A DNA stretch of 64,000 nt from Dallia pectoralis (taxonomy: Eukaryota > Chordata > Actinopteri > Esociformes > Umbridae), in the NCBI GenBank assembly GCA_029465975.1, contig CM055756.1:1932601-1996600 (forward strand), given 5' to 3'. This document shows positions 45,905 to 60,284 of the stretch, in pieces; position 1 is the stretch's first letter, and the number at the start of each line of letters is the position of its first letter. A program made the translations under genes and the position numbers. The notes below the pieces were generated by a model that worked only from the letters and a program-made list of their open reading frames with translations, was not told the origin of the DNA and ran no database searches.

Positions 45905-46169
45905 TCAATCAATCAATCAAAAAATGTTTTGCATTTTTACAACAACAGACGTCACAAATAGCTATTACAAACACACAGCCTGAAACCCGACGAAGTATGC
46001 ATCAATAAGTTAATACACAGCAGCTATTTAGGAAGAAGCAGACAGAAGAGAGAAACTAGGCTTTGAGGGGTGGCATGACCAGACATGATCAGTCGGACAG
46101 GGGCAAACGGAGGTGGTGAAGGTTAGGCAGAGTGGAAGGCGGAACCGTCAGGTATTGTCCGCTCCGTGG
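45905..46169 (-). mobile_element. abundant fish interspersed repeat, minus orientation, split by the hAT insertion
   Basis: Starts at the CAATCAATCAATC tail, then AACAGACGTCACAAATAGCT and CAGCCTGAAACCC, the reverse of the family at 28990-29260. Sequence continuing this unit resumes after the hAT element at 48062, so the hAT element inserted into or beside it. Confidence 0.45.
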
Positions 46170-46177
46170 CCTGCAAC

Positions 46178-48053
46178 CAGAGCTGTGCTCGAGACCACCT
46201 AAAGCGAGACCGAGACGAGACCGAGACCGAAGGGGGCCGAGACCGAGACGAGACCAAGACCGAAGGGGGCCGAGACCGAGACGAGACCGAGACCGAAGGT
46301 GGCCGAGACCGAGACGAGACCGATACCAAAGGGGGCCGAGACCGAGACCAGTCATATCAACACTAAATAATATGACATGTTTTTGGTCCAATGACCAATG
46401 TAAAAAAAAAACACTTGACCAACAGCATCAGATCATCTACTGTGTTGTCATCCTGAATTAAATGAATTTTATTAAAAGAGTATGTAGGCCTATTTATTGT
46501 CTTATGTAAACATAAAATACGAAAATAAAACCATGATTTTAAAATGCACAGGCTAAAATTTCAAAAAATCGAATAAATGAAAATCCATCAAACTGTAGGT
46601 CCTATGTTGATGTAGTAAATGCTAACACATTTTAGATCACAAGCGACTTGCAATCAAATGATTTGCGCATGATTGGCCGATAAACAAATCTATTTATAAT
46701 TATTTATCTGTCCACAGGCACGCAGCTTCAGTTGTTTGTCTGCTTGAGCAGGACACGCAAACGAACCGGTTGCACTGCGCACAGTGTTCATTATTGTTAC
46801 GAGTGCACATGAGACAGCAGCAAACTAACCCGGTTGAACTGCGCACAGTGTTCATATAGATCAGACCAAAACCCTTCCAGTTTAATAAAGATCGGACCAA
46901 AACGGGTTCAGTTTCATATAGATCGGACCATAACTGTTCCAGTTTTATGCTCTTTCTGCCGTATGCCCCCGGACTTATGTATGTCCCACGTCCTTCTGTG
47001 TGCATGAGGAATTTCATTTATCGCCCATTTGTAGTTAGCCTATTAATAATTATTGTTTATATTCGTTTAATTTCGATACAAAACAATATTTTGTTGAAGT
47101 CTCTTGTAGGCTATATGAATACACTGTGGTTCATTCGTTATTAATTATTGAGTGCAATAGGCGCATGACACATGAATGGGGCTGTATGTATTTGGCGGAA
47201 TTCGTTCTGTTTATTTAGTGAAACATATTTCTTTATAAACGTACCTCTTTTTTTTGTAGTTCAACCAAGCCAATCAGACTATTGTCTATATGTATTCTCG
47301 TAGTATTTGTCTGTGTATCGCCCATTCAACCATTGCTATATAGGCTCAGTGAAGTGTGATCGGTGTCTGGGTACCGCAATTAGGGTACCAACGCCCAGCG
47401 GCGTGGGATTTTGGCGACAGGAAGGCAGTTTAGGTATCAAAAACATGTAAATAGTAGTTTTATATATTGTTCGGTTTGTGATTTTGCAATTCTGAAAACG
47501 GGACATGGTAAAATGCACGTATCTAGGAAAAGTCATGATGGACGAGGCTGTAGCTTTTCAACATGATATATGTATTTTAATTACTAACCGCTGTGTGTTT
47601 TCGGACAAATTATTTATTTGTGCTCAATGTACTGAATATAGGCAAAACGAATATATTGGCTGATTGTGCAGACATGATCGAGCATATGTTTAAGATTGAA
47701 GTATTTACGTGAATGGGTGCACGCTCTAGCGACGCTGGGGGTGGGCTTTTCTTCAAAAGTAGATAGCCATTGGCGGGATAAGCCACATCAGAAAAAAACA
47801 GTCTGACTCTGGACGAAATACAGCCAATGGAAATACAGCCTCTACATGTCATACTTAAATATTTTTCTAGAAAAATTGTGGGCGATAATTTCTACGCTGG
47901 TCTCGGCTGGTCTCGGAAGAATTTACGAGTCCTTACTGTCCGAGACCGAGTCGAGACCGAGTCCAAATGTAACCGAGACGAGACCGAGACCTTAAAAAAG
48001 TGGTCTCGAGACCGGTCTCGAGACCGAGACCGGTCTCGAGTACTACAGCTCTG
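46178..48053. mobile_element. hAT-type element with GAGACC sub-terminal arrays and 8-bp target duplication
   Basis: The perfect 8-bp direct repeat CCTGCAAC lies at 46170-46177 and 48054-48061. Termini are inverted: CAGAGCTGTGCTCGAGACC left, and right reverse complement CAGAGCTGTAGTACTCGAGACC. Inside each end are arrays of GAGACCGAGACGAGACC (46205-46350 and 47890-48045). The middle (46780-46945) holds a roughly 36-bp tandem repeat (TATAGATCGGACCA). No transposase is recognisable in 1876 bp, so it is non-autonomous. Confidence 0.85.
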
Positions 48054-48340
48054 CCTGCAACACAACCAGGATGTCCTTAGGAACGGTCAGCTATACGTCC
48101 TTAGGGGTGTGGTCCATGGGCACATGCCCTCTTTAGTGTAAACGGGAAGAGTTAGACTCCCTAGTTCCCTACTCCCCCGGCACACATTTATGGCAGCGTC
48201 AAATCCAAGGGCTATGACTAAGACGGGGGTCCAGTCAAACTGTGGCCCAAAACGGGTTAAACCCTAGACAGGGCCCAACAAAGCGGAAATCTATTTACTC
48301 ACTTTGCCGAGCATCAACCAAGGGACAACAAACAACCGCA

Positions 48341-48992
48341 GGGGGCGGCAATGTGGCCTAGTGGTTAGGGAATAGGGTCTGGAAGGTCCCTGGTTCTAAT
48401 CATTCAACCTTCAAGGTGAATAATCTTGAGCAAGACGGTTAACCCTAAAATGCTCCCCGGGCGCCGTTGACGTGGAAGTCAAATCAGGTAACTGATTAGG
48501 GCTGCCCCCTGCACCTCAGGTAACTGATTATGGCTGCCCCCTGCACCTCAGGTAACTGATTAGAGCTGCCCGCTGCACCTCAGGTAACTGATTAGGGCTG
48601 CCCCCTGTACCTCAGGTAACTGATTAGGGCTGCCCCCTGCACCTCAGGTAACTGATTAGGGCCGCCCCCTGTACCTCAGGTAACTGATTAGGGCCGCCCC
48701 CTGTACCTCAGGTAACTGATTAGGGCCGCCCCCTGTACCTCAGGTAACTGATTAGGGCTGCCCCCTGTACCTCAGGTAACTGATTAGGGCTGCCCCCAGT
48801 ACCTCAGGTAACTGATTAGGGCTGCCCCCAGTACCTCAGGTAACTGATTAGGGCTGCCCCCTGTACCTCATGTAACTGATTAGGGCTTCCCCCTGTACCT
48901 CAGGTATTAGGGCTGCCCCCTGCACCTCAGGGTTTGGTAAAATGCAGAGGACACATTTTAGTGTTCATTTGGTATATTCCTTTTCCACCCAC
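48341..48992 (+). mobile_element. tRNA-derived SINE with an internal minisatellite expansion
   Basis: The head looks like a tRNA: box A-like GTGGCCTAGTGGTTAGGG and box B-like GGTTCTAATC. Then a body with TTGAGCAAGACGGTTAACCC, CTCCCCGGGCGCCG and TTGACGTGGAAGTC, and a 3' part AAAATGCAGAGGACACATTT ending in pyrimidine-rich CCTTTTCCACCC. This order is that of a common salmonid-type SINE. Between body and 3' part a 32-bp piece is amplified about 14 times. Confidence 0.82.
48486..48930. repeat. 32-bp minisatellite inside the SINE, about 14 copies
   Basis: The unit is GGTAACTGATTAGGGCTG + CCCCCTGCACCTCA, with GCCGC/GCTGC and TGCAC/TGTAC/AGTAC variants grouped in neighbouring copies. Confidence 0.95.
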
Positions 48993-49429
48993 CCTGGGAA
49001 GGTCTAGTATCACTCACTCATTGAGTTTACTTGTGATATGTCCTTGATTATGTTGCAGGCTTTGTCAGACATCATTATGGATAGAATAGAATCAGAATTA
49101 TCTTATACAGCTAATGCAATGTACTACATATTGCTTAGTTTAGTGGAGAAGCTAGTGGTGGACAATGGAATACAGAAACTATAGCCTATGCAAGACTGGC
49201 ATGCATTTGAATACAATGGCTGGTGAGCATATGAGAACCTGATGTCAGTTTAAATACATATTTACAGTTTGAGTAAAATTACACTGATAATTAATTTCGT
49301 GATCATGTGATCAAGCATGTAGAACCATGTGTATTTGTTTATTTAAAAAAATATATGTAAACGTAGCAAAACGGAAGTAGAGTCACAGGTTCCTGCTTTC
49401 CATTTTACCTGATATCTGGGACCCCAGCT

Positions 49430-49546
49430 TATGGGGGATGTGGAGGGGGAGGAGCCTAACAAGTCAATATAACGTTTAGCTAAGCTATATAGCTATTCAG
49501 TCAGACAGCAAAGAAAGTGAAAGGGTTTGATAAAGGTTTGTAAACA
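49430..49546 (+). other. mcrip1: candidate 5' non-coding exon of mcrip1
   Basis: A GC-richer patch (GGGGGATGTGGAGGGGGAGGAGCC) about 2 kb upstream of the mcrip1 coding start, ending in a weak donor (AAAG|GTTTGT). MCRIP1 is expected to have an upstream 5' exon, but this assignment is a guess. Confidence 0.2.
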
Positions 49547-49962
49547 TAATAACATGTTCGTAATTATGGCATAACAGCAGTATATCTAACCATAATGTAC
49601 CCATTCTTGCGATTTAAAGAGTCAATATGTACTCATTTTGAGTAATGTCGTTAGCTATCCGAATTAATATTATGATACTATTGTCAATAGTTAGCACACT
49701 GGCTAACCGACGGTAGACTGCTAATGTTAGCTAGCTAATGTTACCCCGATAGTGTTAGCTATCGTTATCATGTATCACCAGCCATCTATTTATTTGACCC
49801 GCAAGTTAATATCTAAGCTAACAAACATGCTAATGTTTAACTAACAACATTCAAATATACTTATAGTCTGTAATGTATGATAATTGTCTAACGTGGTTAT
49901 TCAGTTGTGTGTTTAGAGGAGTCGACTCTGGTCAATTTGAGCAAGTGTGTGTTGACATAGTT

Positions 49963-50892
49963 AGTTAATGTCAGATGTAACATGATGTTAACATATTCAG
50001 GTTGTTATTATAGTAAATGTCAGATGTAACATGTTGTGAACATATTCAGGTTGTTATTATAGTAAATGTCAGATGTAACATGATGTAAACATATTCAGGT
50101 TGTTATTATAGTAAATGTCAGATGTAACATGATGTAAACATATTCAGGTTATTATAGTAAATGTCAGATGTAACATGATGTAAACATATTCAGGTTGTTA
50201 TTATAGTAAATGTCAGATGTAACATGATGTAAACATATTCAGGTTGTTATTATAGTAAATGTCAGATGTAACATGATGTTAACATATTCAGGTTGTTATT
50301 ATAGTAAATGTCAGATGTAACATGATGTAAACAAATTCAGGTTATTATAGTAAATGTCAGATGTAACATTATGTAAACATATTCAGGTTATTATAGTAAA
50401 TGTCAGATGTAACATGATGTAAACAAATTCAGGTTATTAGAGTAAATGTCAGATGTAACATGATGTAAACATATTCAGGTTGTTATTATAGTAAATGTCA
50501 GATGTAACATGATGTAAACAAATTCAGGTTATTATAGTAAATGTCAGATGTAACATGATGTAAACATATTCAGGTTGTTATTATAGTAAATGTCAGATGT
50601 AACATGATGTTAACATATTCAGGTTGTTATTATAGTAAATGTCAGATGTAACATGATGTAAACAAATTCAGGTTATTATAGTAAATGTCAGATGTAACAT
50701 TATGTAAACATATTCAGGTTATTATAGTAAATGTCAGATGTAACATGATGTAAACAAATTCAGGTTATTAGAGTAAATGTCAGATGTAACATGATGTAAA
50801 CATATTCAGGTTGTTACTATAGTAAATTTCAGATGTAACATGATGTAAACATATTCAGGTTGTTATTATAGTAAATTTCAGATGTAACTCGT
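49963..50892. repeat. 46/49-bp minisatellite, about 19 copies, upstream of mcrip1
   Basis: The unit is AACATGATGTAAACATATTC + AGGTTGTTATTATAGTAAAT + GTCAGATGT, with a 3-bp-shorter form (GGTTATTATAG). Blocks of long and short forms recur in order (for example 50280-50480 and 50610-50810), indicating block duplication. Confidence 0.95.
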
Positions 50893-51575
50893 CTTGTGGG
50901 TCGTGTACTTAACTAACTAACTTTATAAAATAATTGTAACTTTATGCTTTGGCTTTAGCGTAACCTGGGTTAAATGTTACATTTTGCAGGCCTGTATTTC
51001 TAACTAGCTACCTAATGTCAGTATTCCTGTTTGCGATGTATTTTCTAAATAATGATTGAAGTCACGCCTGGTTTCCACCACTAGATATTCAACAGAAGAT
51101 AAAGAAGTTTCATATTCTCAACCCCAAAGCTACTTATTAGAAAGGAGTGAGGAGCAGGAGAAGGACTGCATACAGAATGACCAGGTTGGGACCGGGTTGT
51201 GTTCCTGTTTTGGTTGTGTGGCATGCCCTGGTGGTTTGCTAATTGTATATCAAGCTGTATTTTGTTTAACAATTTTTACCGCATGCCAAAGAAACCTGGG
51301 ATGTTATTATTCTGTGAAATTAAACGTTTTAGTTAAGTAGAAAGGATCCACCCCGTTCTGGGGTGCAATCTGGGCAAAACCATTGAATGAATATGAAATG
51401 TGTTCATTTAAAACAGTAAGGTAGGTAGGACCCCCTGTTATATTTGATTGTGCTTATTTGGTAGTTTACTCCCAGTTTTCTAACCAGTTTTCTGTTGCTA
51501 TTAGTTTGTGCTTTATTTCCTGCTTTTGAGATGATGTTTTTTCATCTTCGCTGATATAGCTCATCTGCTCCCAGG

Positions 51576-52675
51576 ATGGTAAACAGCAGCTACAAGCGGA
51601 CCTCCAGCCCTCGGTCTCCTACAAACAGTGGGGAGCTCTTTACCCCAGCACATGAGGAGAATGTGCGTTTCATTCATGAGAGTGAGTCTGTCTCCGAAGT
51701 CTCTCACTTCCTCAGTGGTCTTATCTGTTTGACATCTACACAATCAACTCTAAGAATATCCTTGCTAAGTTTCTGTACTGCTGAGGTACGGTGAGCCATT
51801 TGGATGGAATGCAGCCTGTTTTTCTTTAATTATTTAATCAGGTAGCCCTATTAAGAACAAATTATCATTTACATCAGTGACCTGGCCAAGATAAATAAAG
51901 AATGTGCAAGACAACATACAGTTACACAATAAATACACAGAATACAGAAGTGCAAATGGAAGTGGTATTCTACATGGCAATGCAGAATCGAGTGGAGAGT
52001 CAACATGCAGTTAATAAAATATGGGGGGGGTATAAGTAGGTCAGCATTAAGCAGCATTCATATGGAAATAACAACAATACAAAAGAGAGACTATATACAA
52101 TATGTAAAAATGAATGTGTATCTAGCAGTTAGGCCATTAGTGTGCAAAAATTGTATGCCGGTGATGGTGGGTGGAAGAGTATGCGTGCCTGTCTGAGCAA
52201 ATGGAATAATTCAAGGGAGATTAACAGGTATGACAGCAGTACAGGTAAAAATGATCCACTGTGCAAAAGGGGTGTGCAGGAAAACCAGACGACTATTGGC
52301 ATGTATAGTGATCGGACAAAAGTACAGACGGAAGTTGTTTAAAGGCAAAGGGTGAGATAAGTGTAGGGTTAGGGTTTCTATAGGATGTTGTTCAAATATA
52401 CTTGTGTGTTCCTCTCCATAGCCTGGCAGTGTGTGCTTAAAGACATCCGGTCCCCACAGAGCAGTGAACGAAGTGAGCGTGGACCACAGGAGTACGTGGA
52501 AAAGAACCCGAATCCCAATTTAAATTGTAAGTGACCTAATGTCATAGAAATATTGCCAATTTACTAGATTGACCAAAAAGCAGTAAATCATTTTTCATGC
52601 TTTCTTGCAGCTTTCACACCAGTTGACCTGAGTGTCTTCCGAAAACGCAACTCACAGGACTCTAAGAAGTCCTAG
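51576..52675 (+). CDS. mcrip1: MAPK-regulated corepressor-interacting protein 1
   Basis: Small nuclear ERK substrate that binds the corepressor CtBP (family knowledge; older name FAM195B). Coding exons 51576-51681, 52422-52526 and 52611-52675, both junctions phase 1 with GT-AG, total 276 nt, 91 aa (human 97). Diagnostic blocks are YKRTSSPRSP (the ERK target region), FTPAHEENVRFIHE, YVEKNPNPNLN and FTPVDLSVFRKR, where PVDLS fits the CtBP-binding PxDLS motif, with a C-terminal QDSKKS. The ATG at 51576 lies just after a CAG acceptor-like site (51572-51574). The human protein starts about nine residues further upstream, so an additional 5' coding exon is possible and the true N-terminus is uncertain. 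The intron between exons 1 and 2 contains an L2 tail. Confidence 0.9.
51823..52255 (-). mobile_element. L2/RSg-1-like LINE 3' tail in mcrip1 intron
   Basis: The reverse of the tail at 25680-26140: ATTTAATCAGGTAGCCC, AACAAATTATCATTTACATC and CCTGGCCAAGATAAATAAAG near 51830-51900, and CAGGTATGACAGCAGTACAG near 52228. About 430 bp of 3' sequence only. Confidence 0.7.
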
Positions 52676-53342
52676 TCTTTCATTTACAGTCCAGTAGCTT
52701 TCTTTCTCCACCCATTATCCTTGGGAACTGACCTTTTCCAGTGTTCTGTCATGCAAGTCAGCCATTCTGGCCAATCCCACCCAGAATACAGTCCCCTCTG
52801 CCCTCCTGGCCTAGGCTAACAGTCTGCGTACCCATTCAACAGCTGATGTCCTTGCACTGTTTCTCTTTCCCAGACTCAATATTGTCATACCCTTGTTCTC
52901 AATTGGATTATGTGGAATGCAAGAAAGCTGTCATTTGTTTTCCTGGGAATCTATTCTTGTGATTCTTGGTTTTACATTCATGAATTTTTCATTATCTTTT
53001 TTTTTTTTTTTTTTTGTAAACGGGACTGATGCAGAGTTTCAATGAAATATGCTGACATCCATATGACGAAGTACAAACTGTGCAAAAATTATTTGTAGGG
53101 CACTTTAACGGACTGCAGTCTTAAATAGAAACAGGTTTTTTATTTTAAATTTACAAACAACCTTTGAGGATACTTCTGGTGGGCAGACTTTTTTTCCTTT
53201 GTAGATATTTTGGAATGAAATTAGATTGTACAGGCAGGTTTTGGAACCAAAAGTTTAGTGTAGATTTTTCATAAAAAAATAATGCCCTGAAAATGAACTT
53301 CAAGTTTGCTCCCCAGAATGTTGCCCACATTGACTTATGTTG

Positions 53343-53348
53343 AATAAA
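53343..53348 (+). promoter_or_regulatory. mcrip1: mcrip1 polyadenylation signal
   Basis: AATAAA in the context TTGAATAAAATG, 668 bases after the stop codon. A poly-T run at about 52998-53016 lies inside the presumed 3' UTR. Confidence 0.6.
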
Positions 53349-54090
53349 ATGTTTTTACAATACTTTACTTTCTACGCTTTTATGTTCTGATCTAAAATAA
53401 TAAATCATTTGTAATAATAAGGATTAATAACGGCTATTATCAAAATTGTCTGGGATTAACATTATGGTCTGAAACACACTTGACTATTGTTATTCCCCAA
53501 TTTGTATGATATTTTAGAAGGAATAAGTGTAGGCACATACACAGTTTATAATGATGGGTTCCAACACACTCAGCTGGCACCTAAGCCAACCCGGAAAAAG
53601 CTAAATGTGTTGTTTATTTGAGAACAAAGCAGACAGCATTGCATTGTAATGTGTATTATGAGCAGATGTGAACTTCACAAAACTATAAAGGCTCACAAAA
53701 TAATTACACTTATTTACATAAGCAGTTGTGTCTGCTGTGCAGTACAACGTATAATTAAATATGTACTTAAAGTGCATCATGATTTTCACTTTTTTCTTCA
53801 ACATTGTAGTTTAGTTTGTCTTTAGGTTGCCTATTGGAGTACATTACATCAATTCGTAAAGACAATTGGTATGGCCGTGCTTATTTTAGTCTACAATGCA
53901 ACATTCAAATGTAAGTTCTATCCTATAATTTCAAATAACAGGCAGGCATACTGTCCTGACTAACATGAACGATAAACAAAAGATGCATAGCAACGCAGTA
54001 GCATTTTATTTAGAGATATATAAATGACGCAGGATGACAAAGTAAACGCGATTGGTTTATGTTTATATACCCAAAGTTGTGCAAAGTATC
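53349..54090. other. intergenic AT-rich stretch between mcrip1 and alyref
   Basis: No exon or repeat family recognised before the AGT/AGC repeat. Confidence 0.45.
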
Positions 54091-54099
54091 TGGCCTCGT

Positions 54100-54172
54100 C
54101 TGAGTAGTAGTAGCAGCAGCAATGGTAGTAGTATTAGCAGTGGTAGTAGTAGTGGTAGAAGTATTATTATTG
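54100..54172. repeat. imperfect AGT/AGC trinucleotide repeat
   Basis: TAGTAGTAGCAGCAGC and related triplets just upstream of the alyref promoter. Confidence 0.85.
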
Positions 54173-54217
54173 CGTGTCGGGGGAGGGGCCTGAAAACAAC
54201 TTCATCGGTCCTCCTAA

Positions 54218-54284
54218 TACGTCACGAGGGCTCGTGGTATAAAATCGACTCGCGCTTCACTCGGGTGTTTTTCTCCGCATGCGC
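54218..54284 (+). promoter_or_regulatory. alyref: alyref promoter elements
   Basis: In about 70 bases lie a CRE-like TACGTCAC (54218-54225), a TATA box TATAAAA (54238-54244) and an NRF1-like CGCATGCGCGG (about 54276-54286), in a CpG-rich patch 110-180 bases upstream of the start codon. Spacing would place transcription start near 54270. Confidence 0.6.
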
Positions 54285-54396
54285 GGCGACTGTCGGGTTT
54301 TTTTATTTTTGTTCTAATCCAGTGACATAAGTCAGGCTAGTGTGTGCGCGCTTTTAGTTCGCTAACACCTCTGTTCAGCGTAATTAAAACCTCATA

Positions 54397-56991
<2,595 letters not shown>

Positions 56992-57244
56992 GAGTGTTTG
57001 CAGCACGTTCAAGCTGCGCGCCCCTCCAGGCTGAACATGAGGACATTCGCAGTTGTGACAGCGAAGATGATGCAGAGCGTTTTACAGTTGAAAGTCTTCT
57101 AGTGTTGAATTTGTGTACCAATCTTCTCCTTTTAAATGCGCCGAAGTGTTTTTTATCTGTTTTGTTTTTTGAAAAAAATATTGGTTGACTAGGTTGAAGG
57201 GGTTGGGATATTCCCTGTGCATTCATTCCCCTGTTGAATACTGT

Positions 57245-57250
57245 AATAAA
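57245..57250 (+). promoter_or_regulatory. alyref: alyref polyadenylation signal
   Basis: AATAAA in TACTGTAATAAATCC, 254 bases after the stop codon. Confidence 0.7.
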
Positions 57251-57489
57251 TCCTGCAGTATATATTAACCATATTCTGCCTCTGCTGTTTCTCTTGATGG
57301 GTTTTACAGTGCCAAACATCTGCTTTGTGCCAAGCGTTGACTTAAGCACAGCCTGGCAACGATCAAATTATACATTTGGTGAGATTAATCTTTAGTACAT
57401 CGAGTGGTTGTGTTCCCTTTGCCAAACAACTTGAGTTGTTACCTACTTGAGATGACTACGTAGGCGATGGTAGTGATCGGATCACTACA

Positions 57490-57830
57490 ATTTTTATTTA
57501 ACCGGGTAGCTGATTGAGAAACTAGGAACTGGCCAAAATAAAGTGCAGGCTTTTAGGGTGATTAAGTAAATAAATTACATAGCTGCTTGAATGTAGACTG
57601 CGGGTGGATAGAGCTCTGGTGACTAAAGAGCTTGGGTACCGATGGGTTAAATGCTGAATATTTAATGACCGCCAACCGATTAGACTAGAGGTAAAGGTCG
57701 CAGTGCTGGGTGTTCTATGGGACATTGTTAAGAAAATGTATAACACAGGCAGGTAAACCACATCCAATATATTTTTAGGAGAGTAGGAGGCAGTTCTATA
57801 AATGACATCACCAAAGTCAAACATTGAGCA
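57490..57830 (-). mobile_element. L2/RSg-1-like LINE fragment (C-terminal part of ORF2), decayed
   Basis: Minus-strand translation starts FDFGDVIYRTASYS and continues with IGWRSLNIQHLTHRY, matching the tail of the LINE at 23306-26161 (FDFGDVIYRTASNS; VGWQSLTTRRLTHWY). Indels have removed intervening residues. The left edge (57495-57530) carries the reverse of the LINE tail region. Confidence 0.75.
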
Positions 57831-57839
57831 TGAGTGAAG

Positions 57840-58400
57840 GAGGCCCTGTTATGGAATCTATAACCGATTCAGCATTCATTGTTCTAAGCAATGGCTCACA
57901 CAGACAGCATGTTTTAACGTTTTCTAATCACTACATTTCTGAACACAGCTGTACATCAAATAAAAGCTTTTTTTGTATTCTGACAACTTTAAGGCTGCTG
58001 CAACGGCACTTTCATTTCCATGCTGTAACATCTATCAAATCTAAATTATTTACTTAAATATTGACTGCATTACCTATGTTTAGCCACTAGATGGCCATTT
58101 GTTTTCACCAACTATTTGCCTCAAGCTATTTGTTCTGCAGGCTGCCAATATTGCCGTGAAATATATACTACTCTCGACTTGCATTTCGGTCTGCCCTGCT
58201 TATGGTGCCTATAGTTAACAGGATTGTGAGTTGTCCTTGTATGGCCCAGTTTGTGCCATAGTTTACTTAAAATTGTTTAAGTGAATTGCGCCAACTTCAA
58301 GTGCGCAATCATATTCAAATGCATGTTCGAGTTATAAGTTAAATGCATTTAATACCTCGCCGGCAGTGAATGCACACCCACCCAACGTTCAGATTTCCGA
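57840..58400. other. gene-free stretch, nothing recognised
   Basis: AT-rich sequence between the two LINE fragments. Confidence 0.35.
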
Positions 58401-58403
58401 CCA

Positions 58404-59765
58404 CGACCTTTTTTGTTTTTTATTAACATTTCTCCAACATGTACAAACTTTGATAACATTATCAATCTGCAATTGAAATTATACATAGGCACAATAACAT
58501 AATAAATAATATGCAAAATAAAAAAACACACCACATTCACATATAACAGAAGAGGTCTTCAGTACATCATATTAATTTGAAAGATTCCAGGTCCGTAAAT
58601 AGTTTTAAGGCAGGTTTAGTTTTCACAAGCCTTAGTGAGCGGACAAAAATATAAAACTCTCGTTCAAAAATGTTTAACAAAGGTGAGGTTTTAAGAAATC
58701 TGCATTTGTGTATAAAGAACTTAGCTAGTATAATGATATTATTGACAAGAAAATTGCACTTATTGTTCTCTTCAAATAAACCAAATTTTACCATATAAGT
58801 AAAGGAGGGAATATGAATATTTTTACTGTAAAGTACGTCATGCAACTCTAACCAGAGAGGCAATACAAACACACTCAAAAAATATATGTTCAGTCGTTTC
58901 ATAGTTGTTACCACAGAAGGCGCAGTCATTATGCTCAATATTAAATTTAAACATTAAAAAATTATTCGATGGATAGATATCATTTAAAATGTTTAAGTGG
59001 ATTTCCTTTGCCTTGGGTGTGATTGGAAATGATAGGTATTTTGTTCTAATCTTTTGGGTAACTACAATATCAAGGGTCTGACAAATATATCTTCTTTTCA
59101 GCTGTTCTGGGAAAATGGTTTTGGATAGCGTTTGCCTGATGTGTTTGTTATTGCATTTTTTATCACATAAGCAATAACCGCCTATCTGTAGCACTGGGAG
59201 ACACGGAGAGATAGTTGAATATAATAACATTCCTCTAACTAACAATAACATTCCCTTGGGTATAGCATTCATAACTGAGCAAAACTGTTTAGGTTGGCAT
59301 AAGACATCATATTTTAGAGTAAAACTATTATAGCTGAGAATGTTACCTTGTTCATCCAACAAGTCCTTGACAGACCATATACCCTTTTTAAACCATTCTT
59401 CTAAGAATATGGTTTTGTTGCGAATTAATATATATCTAGTATTCCATATTGGTGTGTTGTGTGGGGTGAAATTGTGTTTGTATGCCAATTTCCAATATAA
59501 TAGCACTTATTGGTGAAAATTTGAGAGTTTTAGAGGGAGCTTGTTTATATTGAAGTCACACCTGAGTAGCAAATCTATTCCTCCAACCATTTTAAAGATA
59601 GATGCTGGGACACTGAACCATAAGCTGTAAAGAAAAGATTGTAACCATTTCAATTTTAGCATGCCATTCATACAATCAAAATCAATAGCGTTCAAACCCC
59701 CTTCCTCATATGGTTTTAACACATCACCCTTCCTTATATAATGAACCTTGTTCCTCCAAATGTAA
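58404..59765 (-). mobile_element. 5'-truncated L1/Tx1-type LINE
   Basis: On the minus strand the C-terminal part of an ORF2 protein is readable in two or three frames: VVNYIWRNKVHYIRKGDVLKP, EEGGLNAIDFDCMNGMLKLKW (about 59750-59640), then the long frame 59506-58838, which ends in the zinc-knuckle CAFCGNNYETTEHIFFEC (C-x2-C-x8-H-x4-C), characteristic of L1-type ORF2. A frame change near 59507 and stops make it non-functional. A T-rich run at 58406-58420 fits the 3' end. Confidence 0.8.
58838..59506 (-). pseudogene. L1-type ORF2 C-terminal fragment
   Basis: A 222-codon open frame with a C-terminal Cys/His knuckle; the residues before the knuckle (ILNDIYPSNNFLMFKFNIE) fit the L1 ORF2 C-terminus. 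No start codon of its own and no reverse transcriptase domain. Confidence 0.8.
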
Positions 59766-59828
59766 TTGACCACGACCGTCTTCGTGCAGCGCGTCAAATT
59801 CCCGGAAGCGTGTAGTGGGTTGGACCAG

Positions 59829-59905
59829 AGCCGCCATAGACATAATAAAGAGTAGATGCCGCATTGGCTGTTGGGCTCAAGTAATGCGGCCGCCATCTTG
59901 GAGTG
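59829..59905 (-). repeat. left arm of an inverted repeat near the next gene's first exon
   Basis: Its reverse complement (AAGATGGCGGCCGCATTACT, TGAGCCCAACAGCCAATGCG, GCATCTACTC) matches 60218-60284 with gaps. The motif AAGATGGCGGC fits a YY1 site. Confidence 0.75.
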
Positions 59906-60210
59906 GTCGTACTCTTAGTTGGTAGCAGCAGCAGATATAAGATACCAGAGCACTGTGCAGCATATTTCTGGTTAAATCAGCAGGGCTCGGGGGATTACCT
60001 TTCACAAGTAATATTTAATATTACCGTACTATTGGTTGTGTTTTGTGAAAAGAATATTAAAATAGTAAAATAATATTGTGTCATAGCTACACGTATGACT
60101 TTGCAGCAAAAAAAACAAGTGAAAATCGGTAGTGTATTCAGTGAGGTATGATTAATTGAATGCGCTGACAGCTTATTGCACCTGCCAAACAGATTACACT
60201 GAGTGGAGCG

Positions 60211-60284
60211 GGAGACCGATCCGAGATGGCGGCCACATTTCTTGAGCCCAGCAGCCATTGCGGCATCTACTCTTGTCTATGAGA
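60211..60284 (+). repeat. right arm of the inverted repeat
   Basis: GAGATGGCGGCCACATTTCT, TGAGCCCAGCAGCCATTGCG, GCATCTACTC. About 85% match by eye to the left arm. Lies immediately before the candidate first exon. Confidence 0.75.

Noticed and set aside
46132..46461. Arg/Asp/Glu repeat protein frames (RDRDETETEG)
   Set aside because: Translation of GAGACC arrays in a hAT element end; open in several frames on both strands.
48343..48410. A genuine tRNA gene
   Set aside because: The box-like motifs are followed by a SINE body and tail, so it is the SINE head.
51056..51340. 94-codon frame as an upstream coding exon of mcrip1
   Set aside because: No donor fits the mcrip1 frame and the residues do not resemble the known N-terminus.
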